The position numbers and the translations under genes were made by a program. A stretch of 64,000 nucleotides of DNA, from the NCBI RefSeq assembly GCF_002101555.1, contig NZ_LQOL01000049.1, positions 248,001 to 312,000 of the forward strand. The letters run 5' to 3'. This DNA comes from Mycolicibacterium canariasense. GTDB taxonomy: Bacteria; Actinomycetota; Actinomycetes; Mycobacteriales; Mycobacteriaceae. The notes below the pieces were generated by a model that was given only the letters and a program-made list of their open reading frames with translations, ran no database searches and had not been told where the DNA came from. Positions 27,610 to 36,030 of the stretch are shown piece by piece (the stretch's first letter is position 1; every line of letters starts with the position of its first letter).

Positions 27610-28743
27610 CTAACCCACCATTCTCTCGCCGATTTGCTTCTGTCGCAGCGCGATCCGAGCCCGCCAGTCGTCGTCGGAAATCTTGTTCGAGTCGTGGTAC
27701 GGCAGCTTTGCCGGCACCTCGGCAAGGTCCACGATCTCGGCGGTCGGACCGTCGGCTTCGGTCAGTTCACGCGACACCCGCTGCCACCGGAATTGCAGAT
27801 AACCCTTGCGGTGCCCCAGGGTCTCACACCAATTCGTCACCCCGGGATTCGCATCGGAGACCACGATGCGGATCTTGCCGTCCGGATCCGGCTGGGCCTG
27901 AGTGCCGTTCAGCGAGGTCTGGTGGTTGATGTAATCCAGCGAGATGTACCAGAGGCTACCCAGCTGGAAGCCCAGGTACGGTGCGTCGGTGACGGGCAGC
28001 GTGATGAGGACTGCCTCCTCCGGCGTGATGTCGTAGTGCCCGACCGACGAGTACTGGGTGGCCAAGCCGCCGGGTGTCAGCCGCGGGGCGGTCAGCGTGT
28101 TGACCGGCAGATTGTCATAGAACCATTTGGGGAACTGCAGCCAGGTCTTGACTCGCTGCACCAGTTGCGCGCCCGCCACCGCGAAACGCTTCTCGATCAG
28201 TTCACGGGTGAGCGGCGGTGGCGCCGTGCCCGCGGTGTCGGTCCGCGCGATGGCGAAGGAGCCACGCTGGGCCGACCAGTCGTTGTAGACCTCACGGATC
28301 ACCAACTGCGATGGCGCGGCTGGGGTGAACCGCCATTCGAAGGTGCCGTCATCGGCGATGTCGAGCTTGCGGTCGTCGAACGCGGTCTCGCTGTCGGGCA
28401 CCACCTTGTCGGTGTATTCACCGCCGAGCAACTGGAAGCTGACGTCGGTGGTGGTCCCGCGCCGTCCCGTCACCACATACTCGTGGCCGGCGTGCACTCG
28501 GGTGCCGAAGTACATGGTGTCCGGATTGTCCAGGCCCATCTTGTTGAACGGACCGGTGCCGGTATGCAGGAACGGGTGGTCCCGGTCGTAGTCGAACGCG
28601 ATGTGGGTGCAGGCCGAGATGCCGCCCGCGAGGTACTGGAGACCTTCCATCAAGTCGGCCTCGGTCTCGATGAAGTGCGCCTCGCATACCAGGCGCTCGG
28701 CCTCGGCGATGGCGTCCAGGAATGGTTGTGCGTACATCTCCAT
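27610..28743 (-). CDS. Conserved hypothetical protein, Rv3531c-like
   Basis: The 377-residue protein matches the length and position of Rv3531c, a member of the KstR regulon of unknown function. It has no signal peptide or membrane helix. Visible segments are NPDTMYFGTRVHAGHEYVV, SVGHYDITPEEAVLITLPV and LGFQLGSLWYISLDYINHQ, reminiscent of DUF1214/DUF1254-like beta-sandwich proteins, but I cannot assign a family firmly. The ATG at 28743 has GGGGAA ahead of it. It is the first gene of the three-gene operon read from the KstR site. Confidence 0.75.
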   Translation of the reverse strand: MEMYAQPFLDAIAEAERLVCEAHFIETEADLMEGLQYLAGGISACTHIAFDYDRDHPFLHTGTGPFNKMGLDNPDTMYFGTRVHAGHEYVVTGRRGTTTDVSFQLLGGEYTDKVVPDSETAFDDRKLDIADDGTFEWRFTPAAPSQLVIREVYNDWSAQRGSFAIARTDTAGTAPPPLTRELIEKRFAVAGAQLVQRVKTWLQFPKWFYDNLPVNTLTAPRLTPGGLATQYSSVGHYDITPEEAVLITLPVTDAPYLGFQLGSLWYISLDYINHQTSLNGTQAQPDPDGKIRIVVSDANPGVTNWCETLGHRKGYLQFRWQRVSRELTEADGPTAEIVDLAEVPAKLPYHDSNKISDDDWRARIALRQKQIGERMVG

Positions 28744-28797
28744 CCGTTCCCCGCGTTCCAATATTGGACCGCGCTGGTAGAGTTTCCGACCTGAGAC

Positions 28798-28811
28798 TAG
28801 AACGCGTTCTA
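28798..28811. promoter_or_regulatory. KstR operator between the Rv3531c-like operon and the IclR gene
   Basis: TAGAACGCGTTCTA is a perfect palindrome matching TNNAACNNGTTNNA. It begins 54 bp upstream of the minus-strand operon start and ends 24 bp before the ATG of the IclR-type regulator. The site can thus place the regulator gene under KstR control as well. Confidence 0.92.
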
Positions 28812-28835
28812 ATTCGCGTCAACGAAGGGGTCGCC

Positions 28836-29801
28836 ATGCCACTGCCGGAACCGGCCGGCCGCGCCTCACCGCCGACGGCCCGGGTGGTGGCGATCCTGGA
28901 CTTCCTGGCCCGCCATCCCCACGACCGATTCGGGTTGTCCGAGCTGGCCCGCCGGGTCGGGCTGAGCAAGCCCACCTGCCTGGGCATCGTGACGACGCTC
29001 GCGGACGCCGGCTATCTCGTGCGCGAAGCGACCGAGAAGACCTACCGATTGGGCCCCGCGTTGATCGCGCTGGGCCACACGGCACAGGAATCGCTGCGGG
29101 TCAGCCCCGCCGCGCGCGCCGAACTCGGACGGCTGAGCGAGACCTTCGCCGGCACCGCGGCACTGTCGGGTGTCGTGGACGACCGGATCACCCTGCTCGA
29201 GCTCGTCGCACCGGTGGGCACCCCGCCGGCGGTGCGGGTCGGCCAGAGCTATCCATTCGCCCCGCCGGTCGGGCTGATGTTCGTGCTGTGGGATGAGCGG
29301 GCTGTACGGGAGTGGCTGGCCAAGGAGCCGACCATCCCCCTGCGCACCGACAGCGAGCGCTTGGAACGGGTGATCGCCGAATGCCGCCGCACCGGTTACC
29401 TGGTGGAGCGTCTCACTCCCGGCGGACGACGGCTCTACGCCCTGATGGCCGGGATGTCGAGCACACTGCCCGACGAATTACGGGCGCTGCTGGGCGAATT
29501 GGTGTCGGATATCGGCGAGCGCGTATACCTGCCCAGCGATGAGCCGCTTGCGCGAAGAGCAGACAGCAGCGATGAGCCGCTTGCGCGAAGAGCAGACAGT
29601 GGCGACGAGGATTCCCACACCCGCCACGATGTCAGCGTCATCGCCGCCCCGGTGTTCGACCACCACCGGCGCCAGGTCATGGTCGTCTCGCTGCAGGTCG
29701 GCCACGCGCTGACCGACCGCGAGATCACCCGGCGGGCGCGGGCCGTGATGGCCACCGCCGGCGCGCTGACGGCGCAATTGGGCGGTATCGCACCGGACTG
29801 A
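28836..29801 (+). CDS. IclR-type transcriptional regulator
   Basis: The 321-residue protein has an N-terminal winged helix-turn-helix (RVVAILDFLARHPHDRFG, then LSELARRVGLSKPTCLGIV) and a C-terminal IclR effector-binding domain (from LSETFAGTAALSGVV on). GAAGGGG precedes the ATG. Between the two halves of the effector domain lies an extra acidic/basic insert made by a 33-bp tandem duplication (units starting SDEPLARRAD). The gene starts just beyond a KstR operator and is followed by a ketosteroid isomerase gene, so it may be a sterol-responsive local regulator. The target genes are not shown by sequence. Confidence 0.85.
   Translation: MPLPEPAGRASPPTARVVAILDFLARHPHDRFGLSELARRVGLSKPTCLGIVTTLADAGYLVREATEKTYRLGPALIALGHTAQESLRVSPAARAELGRLSETFAGTAALSGVVDDRITLLELVAPVGTPPAVRVGQSYPFAPPVGLMFVLWDERAVREWLAKEPTIPLRTDSERLERVIAECRRTGYLVERLTPGGRRLYALMAGMSSTLPDELRALLGELVSDIGERVYLPSDEPLARRADSSDEPLARRADSGDEDSHTRHDVSVIAAPVFDHHRRQVMVVSLQVGHALTDREITRRARAVMATAGALTAQLGGIAPD
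29535..29600 (+). repeat. In-frame 33-bp tandem repeat inside the IclR gene
   Basis: Two 33-bp units (29535-29567 and 29568-29600) differ at a single base, their last. Each encodes 11 residues including DEPLARRADS. The near identity implies a recent duplication by slippage, or an inserted mini-repeat, in a surface loop of the regulator. Confidence 0.9.
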
Positions 29802-29811
29802 CGATCCGCCG

Positions 29812-29844
29812 CGACCATACATTTAATGCACTGGAGTATGGTCG
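29812..29844. promoter_or_regulatory. 9-bp perfect inverted repeat upstream of the ketosteroid isomerase gene
   Basis: CGACCATAC (29812-29820) and GTATGGTCG (29836-29844) are exact reverse complements with a 15-base AT-rich spacer. The element sits between the IclR stop and the ribosome site of the KSI gene. It could be the operator of the adjacent IclR regulator or an RNA stem-loop. There is no T-run to mark a terminator. Confidence 0.5.
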
Positions 29845-29879
29845 TGCCGATCCAGCATCTATCCCCGGAGGAGACGCCC

Positions 29880-30257
29880 GTGGCATCCGCAGACCAGATC
29901 CGGCACGCCGTGCAGCGGTACGTCGAACTCGTCGCCGCCCACCAGCCCGAGGCCGTCGCGGACCTGTTCGCCGCCGACGCCACCATCGAAGATCCGGTCG
30001 GCTCCGAACTCAAGATCGGCCGAGCGGCCTTCGTCGAGTTCTACGGCGTGATCGCCGCCATGGAGGAGACCACGTCCGAACTGCTGTGGAGCCGCGTGGC
30101 CGGGGACACCGCGGTCTTCGAGTTCCGCTTGCGCGTGAGCACCGCCGGGAACGGCTATGAGGTGCAGCCGATCGACATCATGACCTTCGGCGAAGACGGG
30201 AAGATCGCCAGCATGCGTGCGGTATGGGACCCGGCGACCGATATCAAGATTCTCTAG
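29880..30257 (+). CDS. ksi: Delta5-3-ketosteroid isomerase
   Basis: The 125-residue protein has exactly the length of Comamonas testosteroni KSI. Its catalytic residues fall on the same numbers: Tyr14 (VQRYV), Asp38 (TIEDPVGSE), Tyr55 (EFYG) and Asp99 (QPID). The enzyme moves the C5-C6 double bond of 3-keto-5-ene steroids to C4-C5. The GTG start has a strong GGAGGAG site; longer starts are not needed. Many actinobacteria rely on bifunctional 3-beta-HSD or cholesterol oxidase for this step, so a stand-alone KSI in this locus is notable. It lies downstream of the IclR gene and an inverted repeat. Confidence 0.92.
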   Translation: MASADQIRHAVQRYVELVAAHQPEAVADLFAADATIEDPVGSELKIGRAAFVEFYGVIAAMEETTSELLWSRVAGDTAVFEFRLRVSTAGNGYEVQPIDIMTFGEDGKIASMRAVWDPATDIKIL

Positions 30258-30301
30258 CCGCGGCCGAAAATCGTTTCCCCTGAACCGCTTTCTGTGCTGC
30301 G

Positions 30302-30988
30302 ATGACAGCCATGGCAGATCTGATCTGGCCTCTGTCGGGACTGGAGGTGACCACCCCGAGCCTGGCCCTGCGTTACATCACCGACGAGCTGGCCACCGAG
30401 TTGGCGGTGCTGGCCGCCCGCGGCATCCACGACCCCGCCACCATGCCGTTCTCGGAGCCCTGGACCGACGTCGAGTCACCACAGCTGGAACGCAATACCT
30501 TGCAGTACTTCTGGCGGTGCCGAGCCGAGGTCACACCCGAGCACTGGGACATCCCGTTGGCGGTGCTGGCCGGTGGCCGGCCGGTCGGGGTGTGCACGGT
30601 GCACGCGGAGAACTTCCCACAGCGCCGCACGGTGACGACGGGATCATGGCTGGGCCGTGCCCACCAGGGCCGCGGCATCGGCAAGGAGATGCGCCAGGCC
30701 GCGCTGCACCTGATCTTCGCGGGTTTGGGCGCGCAGCAGGCCCTCACCCGGGTGTGGCATGACAACGCGGCATCGCTGGCGGTCACCCGTTCGCTGCCCT
30801 ACACGCGCACCGGTGATGCGGTCGAACCCCGCCGTGACCGCCACGACCTGATCATCACGTTCGCGATGAGCCGACAGACCTGGAAGACCGTCCGGCGCAG
30901 CGATATCCAATTGGCTGGCGTCGATGCGGTCGCCGATCAGCTGGGGTTCTCAACGCACCGCGGCCAACGCGAACGGCAGGACGGCTGA
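30302..30988 (+). CDS. GNAT-family N-acetyltransferase (RimJ/RimL-like)
   Basis: The 228-residue protein shows the GNAT acetyl-CoA motif GRAHQGRGIGKEMRQAAL and a RimL-like core (GVCTVHAENFPQRRTVTTGSW, then RVWHDNAASLAV). It probably acetylates an amine on a small molecule or a protein N-terminus. No ribosome site is obvious, and the second ATG three codons later is equally possible. The 3' end overlaps the convergent recQ gene by 39 bases. Nothing links it to sterols. Confidence 0.8.
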   Translation: MTAMADLIWPLSGLEVTTPSLALRYITDELATELAVLAARGIHDPATMPFSEPWTDVESPQLERNTLQYFWRCRAEVTPEHWDIPLAVLAGGRPVGVCTVHAENFPQRRTVTTGSWLGRAHQGRGIGKEMRQAALHLIFAGLGAQQALTRVWHDNAASLAVTRSLPYTRTGDAVEPRRDRHDLIITFAMSRQTWKTVRRSDIQLAGVDAVADQLGFSTHRGQRERQDG

Positions 30989-33055
30989 GGCACCGGCCCG
31001 GCGCACCACCCGGGCCGCCATGGTCAGCGTCCAGCCGGTGTCGGCGAAATCGTCGACCAGCAGCACCGGTCCGGCGCCGACCTCGACGGGCGGCTCCCAG
31101 GCGTCCCGCAAGCCCGCGACCCGGTACGCCGAATTGGCCGCGGTGACCGGCCGGTGTCCGGGCCGGTAGCCGAGCACGCCGAGGTCGGTCAGTCGGCCGA
31201 TCTGCGCCAGCCGCGCCGCCATCGAACGGATCAGCAGCGGACGGGTGGCCGAATCCATGGCCAGCACCGCGGTGGGTCGGGTCGTCCAGTCCCACGCCTT
31301 GAGCACCTCGATGGCCGCCTGCACCAGGTCGTCGGGAACGTCGCCATCCGGCTCGTCGAGCAGCCGCCGCAGCCGGGCACCCCAGCCGAGATCGGTGAGC
31401 CGGCCGATCACCCGGCCGGGTTCGGGCCCGTCGGGGATGCGCCCGGACAGCTCGACACCGATGGCCGCGAGGCCGGTGGGCCACTGCTTGCGCGGGGCGA
31501 GTTCCACCCCGGGACGCATCAACTGCGCCCGCGCCGACTCGGCCGCCGCGACGTCCACCGTCGAGGCGTATCGCGGGCCTGCACAGTTGTCACACCGCCC
31601 GCATCGGTGCTCGGGGGTCAGCTCGGGATCGTCGAGTTGACGGCGCAGGAAGGTCATCCGGCAGTCCGTGGTCGACTGGTAGTCCAGCATGGCCTGCTGC
31701 TCCCGCTGCCGGGCTTCCTCCAGCCTGCGATAGCGCGGTTCGTCGTACTCCCACGGCTGCCCGGTGCCGATCCAGCCGCCCTTGACCCGGCGGACCGCAC
31801 CGTCGACGTCGAGCACCTTGAGCACCATCTCCAGGCGGGACCGGTTCAGGTCGACCAGCGGCTCCAGCGCCGCCGTGGACAGTGCGCGGTCCGGTTCCAG
31901 CGCACCGATCACCTTGCGCACCATGGCTTCCGACGGGAAGGCCACCGAAGCGAAATACCGCCACACGTCGGCGTCCTCACGCCCGGGCAGCAGGATCACC
32001 TCGGCACTGGCGGTGGCGCGCCCGGCGCGGCCCACCTGCTGGTAGTAGGCGATCGGCGAGGACGGTGCGCCCAGGTGCACGACGAACCCGAGGTCCGGTT
32101 TGTCGAATCCCATGCCCAGCGCCGACGTGGCGATCAGGGCCTTGACCCGGTTGGCCAGCAGGTCGGCCTCGAGTTGTTCGCGCTCGGCGGCCTCGGTCGA
32201 CCCGGTGTAGGCGCCGACCTGATGCCCGCGCTCCCGCAGCAGGGTGGCGATGTCGTGGGCCTGCGACACCGTCAGGGTGTAGATGATGCCGGAGCCGGGA
32301 AGCGACTCCAGCTGCGCGGCAATCCATGCCGCGCGTTGCGCCGGGCCGCCGGCCTGCACCACCGACAGCCGCAGCGACTCACGATCAAGCCCACCGCGCA
32401 GCACGACTGTGCCGGCGTCCCCGCCCGGTACATTGCCGGCACCGCCGACGCCGACGCCCAACTGCGCGGCCACGTCCTCGACCACCCGGTCGTTGGCCGT
32501 CGCGGTGGTGGCCAGAACCGGTATGTCGGAACCCAATTCGCTGACGAGCGTGCGTATCCGGCGATAATCGGGGCGGAAGTCGTGGCCCCAGTCCGAGACA
32601 CAGTGCGCCTCGTCGACCACGACCAGTCCGGCATCGGCGGCCAGCGCGGGCAGCACGGCATCGCGAAAGTCGGGATTGTTCAACCGTTCCGGACTGACCA
32701 GCAGCACGTCGAGCTCGCCCGCGGCCACCCGCTGGTGCACAGCGTCCCATTCGGTGACATTGCTGGAGTTGATGGTCGCGGCGGCCACCCCGGCCCGCTG
32801 GGCGGCGGCCACCTGGTTGCGCATCAACGCCAGCAGTGGCGACACGATGACCGTCGGGCCACGCCCGGCGGCCCGCAGCAGTTTGGCGGCGATGAAGTAC
32901 ACCGCCGACTTGCCCCAGCCGGTGCGCTGCACCACCAGCGCGCGCCGCCGGTGTACCACCAGCGCCTCGATGGCCGTCCATTGATCGTCGCGGAGCACGG
33001 CGTCCGGGCCGGCGAGTTGTTCCAGGATCGCCTGCGCCTCGCCGCGTGTTGCCAT
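30950..33055 (-). CDS. recQ: RecQ-like ATP-dependent DNA helicase with C-terminal phosphoribosyltransferase domain
   Basis: The 701-residue protein has RecQ helicase motifs: motif 0/I (DDQWTAIEAL, RTGWGKS), DEAH box (VVDEAHCVSDWGHDFRPDY), ATTATA, and motifs V-VI (ATSALGMGFDKPD, QVGRAGR). A RecQ-type zinc cluster follows (CRMTF and CGRCDNC). The last 200 residues carry a phosphoribosyltransferase motif, VLLVDDFADTGWTL. Fusions of this kind are found in actinobacteria. M. tuberculosis has no recQ at this locus. The enzyme should unwind DNA during repair; the role of the added domain is unknown. Confidence 0.9.
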   Translation of the reverse strand: MATRGEAQAILEQLAGPDAVLRDDQWTAIEALVVHRRRALVVQRTGWGKSAVYFIAAKLLRAAGRGPTVIVSPLLALMRNQVAAAQRAGVAAATINSSNVTEWDAVHQRVAAGELDVLLVSPERLNNPDFRDAVLPALAADAGLVVVDEAHCVSDWGHDFRPDYRRIRTLVSELGSDIPVLATTATANDRVVEDVAAQLGVGVGGAGNVPGGDAGTVVLRGGLDRESLRLSVVQAGGPAQRAAWIAAQLESLPGSGIIYTLTVSQAHDIATLLRERGHQVGAYTGSTEAAEREQLEADLLANRVKALIATSALGMGFDKPDLGFVVHLGAPSSPIAYYQQVGRAGRATASAEVILLPGREDADVWRYFASVAFPSEAMVRKVIGALEPDRALSTAALEPLVDLNRSRLEMVLKVLDVDGAVRRVKGGWIGTGQPWEYDEPRYRRLEEARQREQQAMLDYQSTTDCRMTFLRRQLDDPELTPEHRCGRCDNCAGPRYASTVDVAAAESARAQLMRPGVELAPRKQWPTGLAAIGVELSGRIPDGPEPGRVIGRLTDLGWGARLRRLLDEPDGDVPDDLVQAAIEVLKAWDWTTRPTAVLAMDSATRPLLIRSMAARLAQIGRLTDLGVLGYRPGHRPVTAANSAYRVAGLRDAWEPPVEVGAGPVLLVDDFADTGWTLTMAARVVRRAGASAVLPFALAAVR

Positions 33056-33120
33056 GCACCCATGATGCCGGGCGACCCAGCGGCCCGGACACACCGCTCC
33101 CGTGAGCCGGACGTTTCCGC

Positions 33121-33148
33121 TTGACGCCGCGCGCCCTGCGTGTAGGTT
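33121..33148 (+). promoter_or_regulatory. Sigma70-type promoter candidate for the alpha/beta hydrolase
   Basis: TTGACG (33121-33126) and TAGGTT (33143-33148) are spaced 16 bp apart, about 80 bp before the ATG of the hydrolase and just upstream of the divergent recQ start region. The spacing is acceptable and the -10 match is moderate. Confidence 0.4.
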
Positions 33149-33226
33149 TGCTTTTACTTCCAAATGGCAATAAACGCCGCGCGACGGGCCGTCCTCGCCG
33201 CACCGCCGTCGCCGAAAGGACCGCCC

Positions 33227-34273
33227 ATGCCCGCACCCACCGATGCCGAGTACCTCGAACTCGGCGACTTCACCCTGCAGAACGGCCACACCCTGCGCGG
33301 TGCCACGCTCGCCTACAAGACCTACGGCACCCTCAACGCCGACAAGTCCAACGTCGTCGTCTACCCGACCTGGTACTCCGGCTGGCATACGAACAATGAA
33401 TGGCTCATCGGGCCCGGCCGCGCCCTCGATCCCGGCGACCGGTTCATCGTCATCCCGAACATGCTGGGCAACGGTCTGTCGTCCTCGCCGTCGAACACCC
33501 CCGCCCCCTATGACGGCCCCCGCTTTCCGGCCGTCACGTTCTACGACCAGGTCGAAGCGCAGTACCGGCTGGTCACCGAGAATTTCGGGATCTCTTCGAT
33601 CTCCCTCGTCACCGGATGGTCGATGGGTGCCGGGCAGACGTATCAGTGGGCGGTGAGCCACCCCGAGATGGTGCAGCGGGCCGCTCCGTTCTGCGGCTCC
33701 AGCGCGACGGCACCGCACAACAAGGTGTTCCTGGAGTCGTTGGTCACCGCGCTGTCGGCCGACGCCGCCTTCGCCGGCGGCGACTACGATCCCGCCAAGC
33801 CGCCGATCAAGGGACTGCGGGCCTTCGCCCGCGTCTACTCGGGCTGGGGTTATTCGCAGGCGTTCTACTGGGAGGAGACCTGGCGCGAGCTCGGCTACAC
33901 CTCGCTGGACGACTTCCTGTACGGGTTCTGGGAGGGCTTCTTCCGCGACGGACGCGACCCCAACAACCTGATCACCATGATCGGGACCTGGCACAGCGGA
34001 AACGTCGGCAACACACCGGGTTTCGGGGGTGACGTGAAGAAGGCGCTGGCATCGATCCGCTGCCCGCTGCTGGCAATGCCGGCGGAGAAGGACCTGTACT
34101 TCCCGCCAGAGGACGAGCAGTGGGCCAGTCAGTTCATCCCGCACGGTGAAGTCCGGGTGATTCCCGGCATCTGGGGACACTTCGCCGGTGGTGGCAGCAA
34201 TGCCGTCGACACCGACTTCATCGACGCGGGTCTGCGCGAGTTGCTGGCCAAACCGGGATACACGCCCAGCTGA
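33227..34273 (+). CDS. Alpha/beta hydrolase of the homoserine O-acetyltransferase (MetX) superfamily
   Basis: The 348-residue protein has an alpha/beta hydrolase fold with nucleophile elbow GWSMGAGQ, acid in EKDLYFPPED and His in WGHFAGG. The early part (TLRGATLAYKTYGTLNADKSN) is that of MetX-like acyltransferases. GAAAGGA six bases before the ATG sets the start. MetX itself usually has NGPIGGS- and PGPxxSS-type segments not seen here, so this is likely a paralogue acting as esterase or acyltransferase rather than the methionine pathway enzyme. The substrate is unknown. Confidence 0.8.
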   Translation: MPAPTDAEYLELGDFTLQNGHTLRGATLAYKTYGTLNADKSNVVVYPTWYSGWHTNNEWLIGPGRALDPGDRFIVIPNMLGNGLSSSPSNTPAPYDGPRFPAVTFYDQVEAQYRLVTENFGISSISLVTGWSMGAGQTYQWAVSHPEMVQRAAPFCGSSATAPHNKVFLESLVTALSADAAFAGGDYDPAKPPIKGLRAFARVYSGWGYSQAFYWEETWRELGYTSLDDFLYGFWEGFFRDGRDPNNLITMIGTWHSGNVGNTPGFGGDVKKALASIRCPLLAMPAEKDLYFPPEDEQWASQFIPHGEVRVIPGIWGHFAGGGSNAVDTDFIDAGLRELLAKPGYTPS

Positions 34274-34281
34274 CCGGCAGC

Positions 34282-34947
34282 TCAGTACGCATAGGTGTTG
34301 GCCGGTTTGGGAATCGGGGTGGCACGGGCGACCTCCAGCGTCGGGACGAAGTTGGTGGCCGGATTCGACGTACCGGGCACGACGCGGCCCTCGACCCGCA
34401 GCCAGGTGTCCTCGGGATGCTCGGACATGTTGCCGGACAAGTGAACTCGAGCCAATTGCGCGTCCGCCGCGCAGCAGATGATGACGACCCGGGCCAGGTC
34501 AGCACCCATGGTGAAACCGGTGGTGGTGACCGTTCGGTTGTCCAGGCTGTTCGTCGAGTCCGCAGCCGCCCGCATCAGCAGTTCCGGCAGGGACACCGTA
34601 CCGTCGGCCGGCAACGGCGGGAACGCCCGCTTCTGCGGCTGGGCGGCCGCCAGGGTTTCCGGGGTGGCGCCGACCACGCCCACCGCGGGCACCGCCACAA
34701 AAGCGGTGAGCGCCACCGGGATCAGCAGTAGCCAGGCCATGCTGCGGTGGTGATGGTGTTCGTCCGCGCCGTGCCGGGCGTCGGCGACGAAGCCGGCCAG
34801 CCCGAGGGCCACCAGCAGCACCGCGGCGGCGATCAACCACGGCAGCAGGCCCGGCTTCACGAAGTTGAGGTAGGTGCCCTTGTACACCAGCAGACCGGCA
34901 CTCAGCCCGGTCAGCAGCACCAGCGTGTTCTGGGTGACCCGGCTCAT
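34282..34947 (-). CDS. TIGR03943-type membrane protein (YcgQ-like), partner of the permease
   Basis: The 221-residue protein has two N-terminal membrane helices (LVLLTGLSAGLLVYKGTYL; LLPWLIAAAVLLVALGLAGF), a His-rich loop (DEHHHHRS), a third helix (WLLLIPVALTAFVAVPAVG) and an extracytoplasmic C-terminal domain with a Cys pair (VVIICCAAD). It matches the TIGR03943 family, which is nearly always encoded beside a DUF318/ArsP-like permease, as here. The His loop suggests metal binding. Function is unknown; metal or metalloid transport is a fair guess. Confidence 0.8.
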   Translation of the reverse strand: MSRVTQNTLVLLTGLSAGLLVYKGTYLNFVKPGLLPWLIAAAVLLVALGLAGFVADARHGADEHHHHRSMAWLLLIPVALTAFVAVPAVGVVGATPETLAAAQPQKRAFPPLPADGTVSLPELLMRAAADSTNSLDNRTVTTTGFTMGADLARVVIICCAADAQLARVHLSGNMSEHPEDTWLRVEGRVVPGTSNPATNFVPTLEVARATPIPKPANTYAY

Positions 34948-35936
34948 GCGGTCCCCAGCACCAGCAGTCCGACGACGACGGCACTGGTCGTCGCCACCAG
35001 CAACGTCACCGGCGCGAACCGGATGGCGAACGCGCGCCCGAACATGCCGACCTGCATGGCGAACAGCTTGACGTCGATGGCCGGACCGACGACCAGGAAA
35101 ACCAGCCGGGGCAGCAACGGCAGCATGGTGAACCCGGCGGCGACGAAGGCGTCGGCCTCCGAGCACAACGCCAGCACCACCGCGAGCGCCGCCATCATCG
35201 CGATGCCCACCACCAGGTTGTCCGCGATGTGGCCGAACACCCACGCCGGCACGAACGCCCGTAACAGCGCCACGGCCGCCGCGCCGAGCACCAGGTAGCC
35301 GGCGGACTGCAGGAAGTCGTGCCGGGCCGCGCCGGTGAACACCGCCCAGCGCGGCGCCGCGTCGTCATGCGGGATCGGCAGGGTGCGGGTCACCCAGTCG
35401 GTGCGGCCCCACCGCTGCCACAGCAGGCCCATGATGACCGCGGTGAGAAGCGATGCGGCGCAGCGGGCCACGACCATCTGCGGCTGACCGGGGAACGCGA
35501 CCGCGGTGGCCACCAGCACCACCGGGTTGATCGCCGGCGCGGAGAGCATGAAGGTCAGCGCCGCCCCACCGGTGTCGCGGCTGAACAATCGGCGCGCCAC
35601 CGGGACCGAACCGCATTCGCAACCGGGCAGCGCTGCCCCGCCCACGCCGGCGGCGGCCACCGCCAGCACCGGCCGGCGCGGCAGCCAGCGCTGCAACCGC
35701 TCGGCGGTGACGAACGCCGCGACCAGTCCGCTGACGATGACGCCGAGCACCAGGAACGGCAACGCTTGGACGAACACACCGCAGAAGATGGTCGCGGCCG
35801 CGGCGACGCGGGGGTGCGTCGTCAGCAGGTCACTGACGACGCTCGCCGACAAGGCCAGCGCGATGAGGCCGACCAGCAGCAGTTCCAGCGAACCCGCCCG
35901 GCGGCGTGTGGTCGGAGCGGTGGCCATGCGCCCCAT
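34944..35936 (-). CDS. ArsP/DUF318-family permease
   Basis: The 330-residue protein has eight or more predicted membrane helices and the family signature GCECGSVPVARRL, with two Cys in the membrane entry. A second conserved stretch reads LSAPAINPVVLVAT. The family includes ArsP exporters of organoarsenicals and YcgR/permeases of unknown cargo. Its stop overlaps the start of the partner gene (ATGA). A second ATG three codons inside is possible. No arsenic regulator or reductase lies nearby, so arsenic transport is not specifically supported. Confidence 0.82.
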   Translation of the reverse strand: MGRMATAPTTRRRAGSLELLLVGLIALALSASVVSDLLTTHPRVAAAATIFCGVFVQALPFLVLGVIVSGLVAAFVTAERLQRWLPRRPVLAVAAAGVGGAALPGCECGSVPVARRLFSRDTGGAALTFMLSAPAINPVVLVATAVAFPGQPQMVVARCAASLLTAVIMGLLWQRWGRTDWVTRTLPIPHDDAAPRWAVFTGAARHDFLQSAGYLVLGAAAVALLRAFVPAWVFGHIADNLVVGIAMMAALAVVLALCSEADAFVAAGFTMLPLLPRLVFLVVGPAIDVKLFAMQVGMFGRAFAIRFAPVTLLVATTSAVVVGLLVLGTA

Positions 35937-36030
35937 CTTGCCGGTGCCGGCTGGTAGTTACCCAAATCGACGTTCTGCCGGGTTCTTCTCGCGCTTTTTC
36001 GCCCGATTGTTCAATTGGGCGGGGTGGGGA

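Noticed and set aside
33056..34180. Upstream extension of the RecQ frame to 1076 codons
   Set aside because: The extra part runs antisense through the alpha/beta hydrolase gene and lacks RecQ motifs; the ATG at 33055 gives the normal RecQ start.
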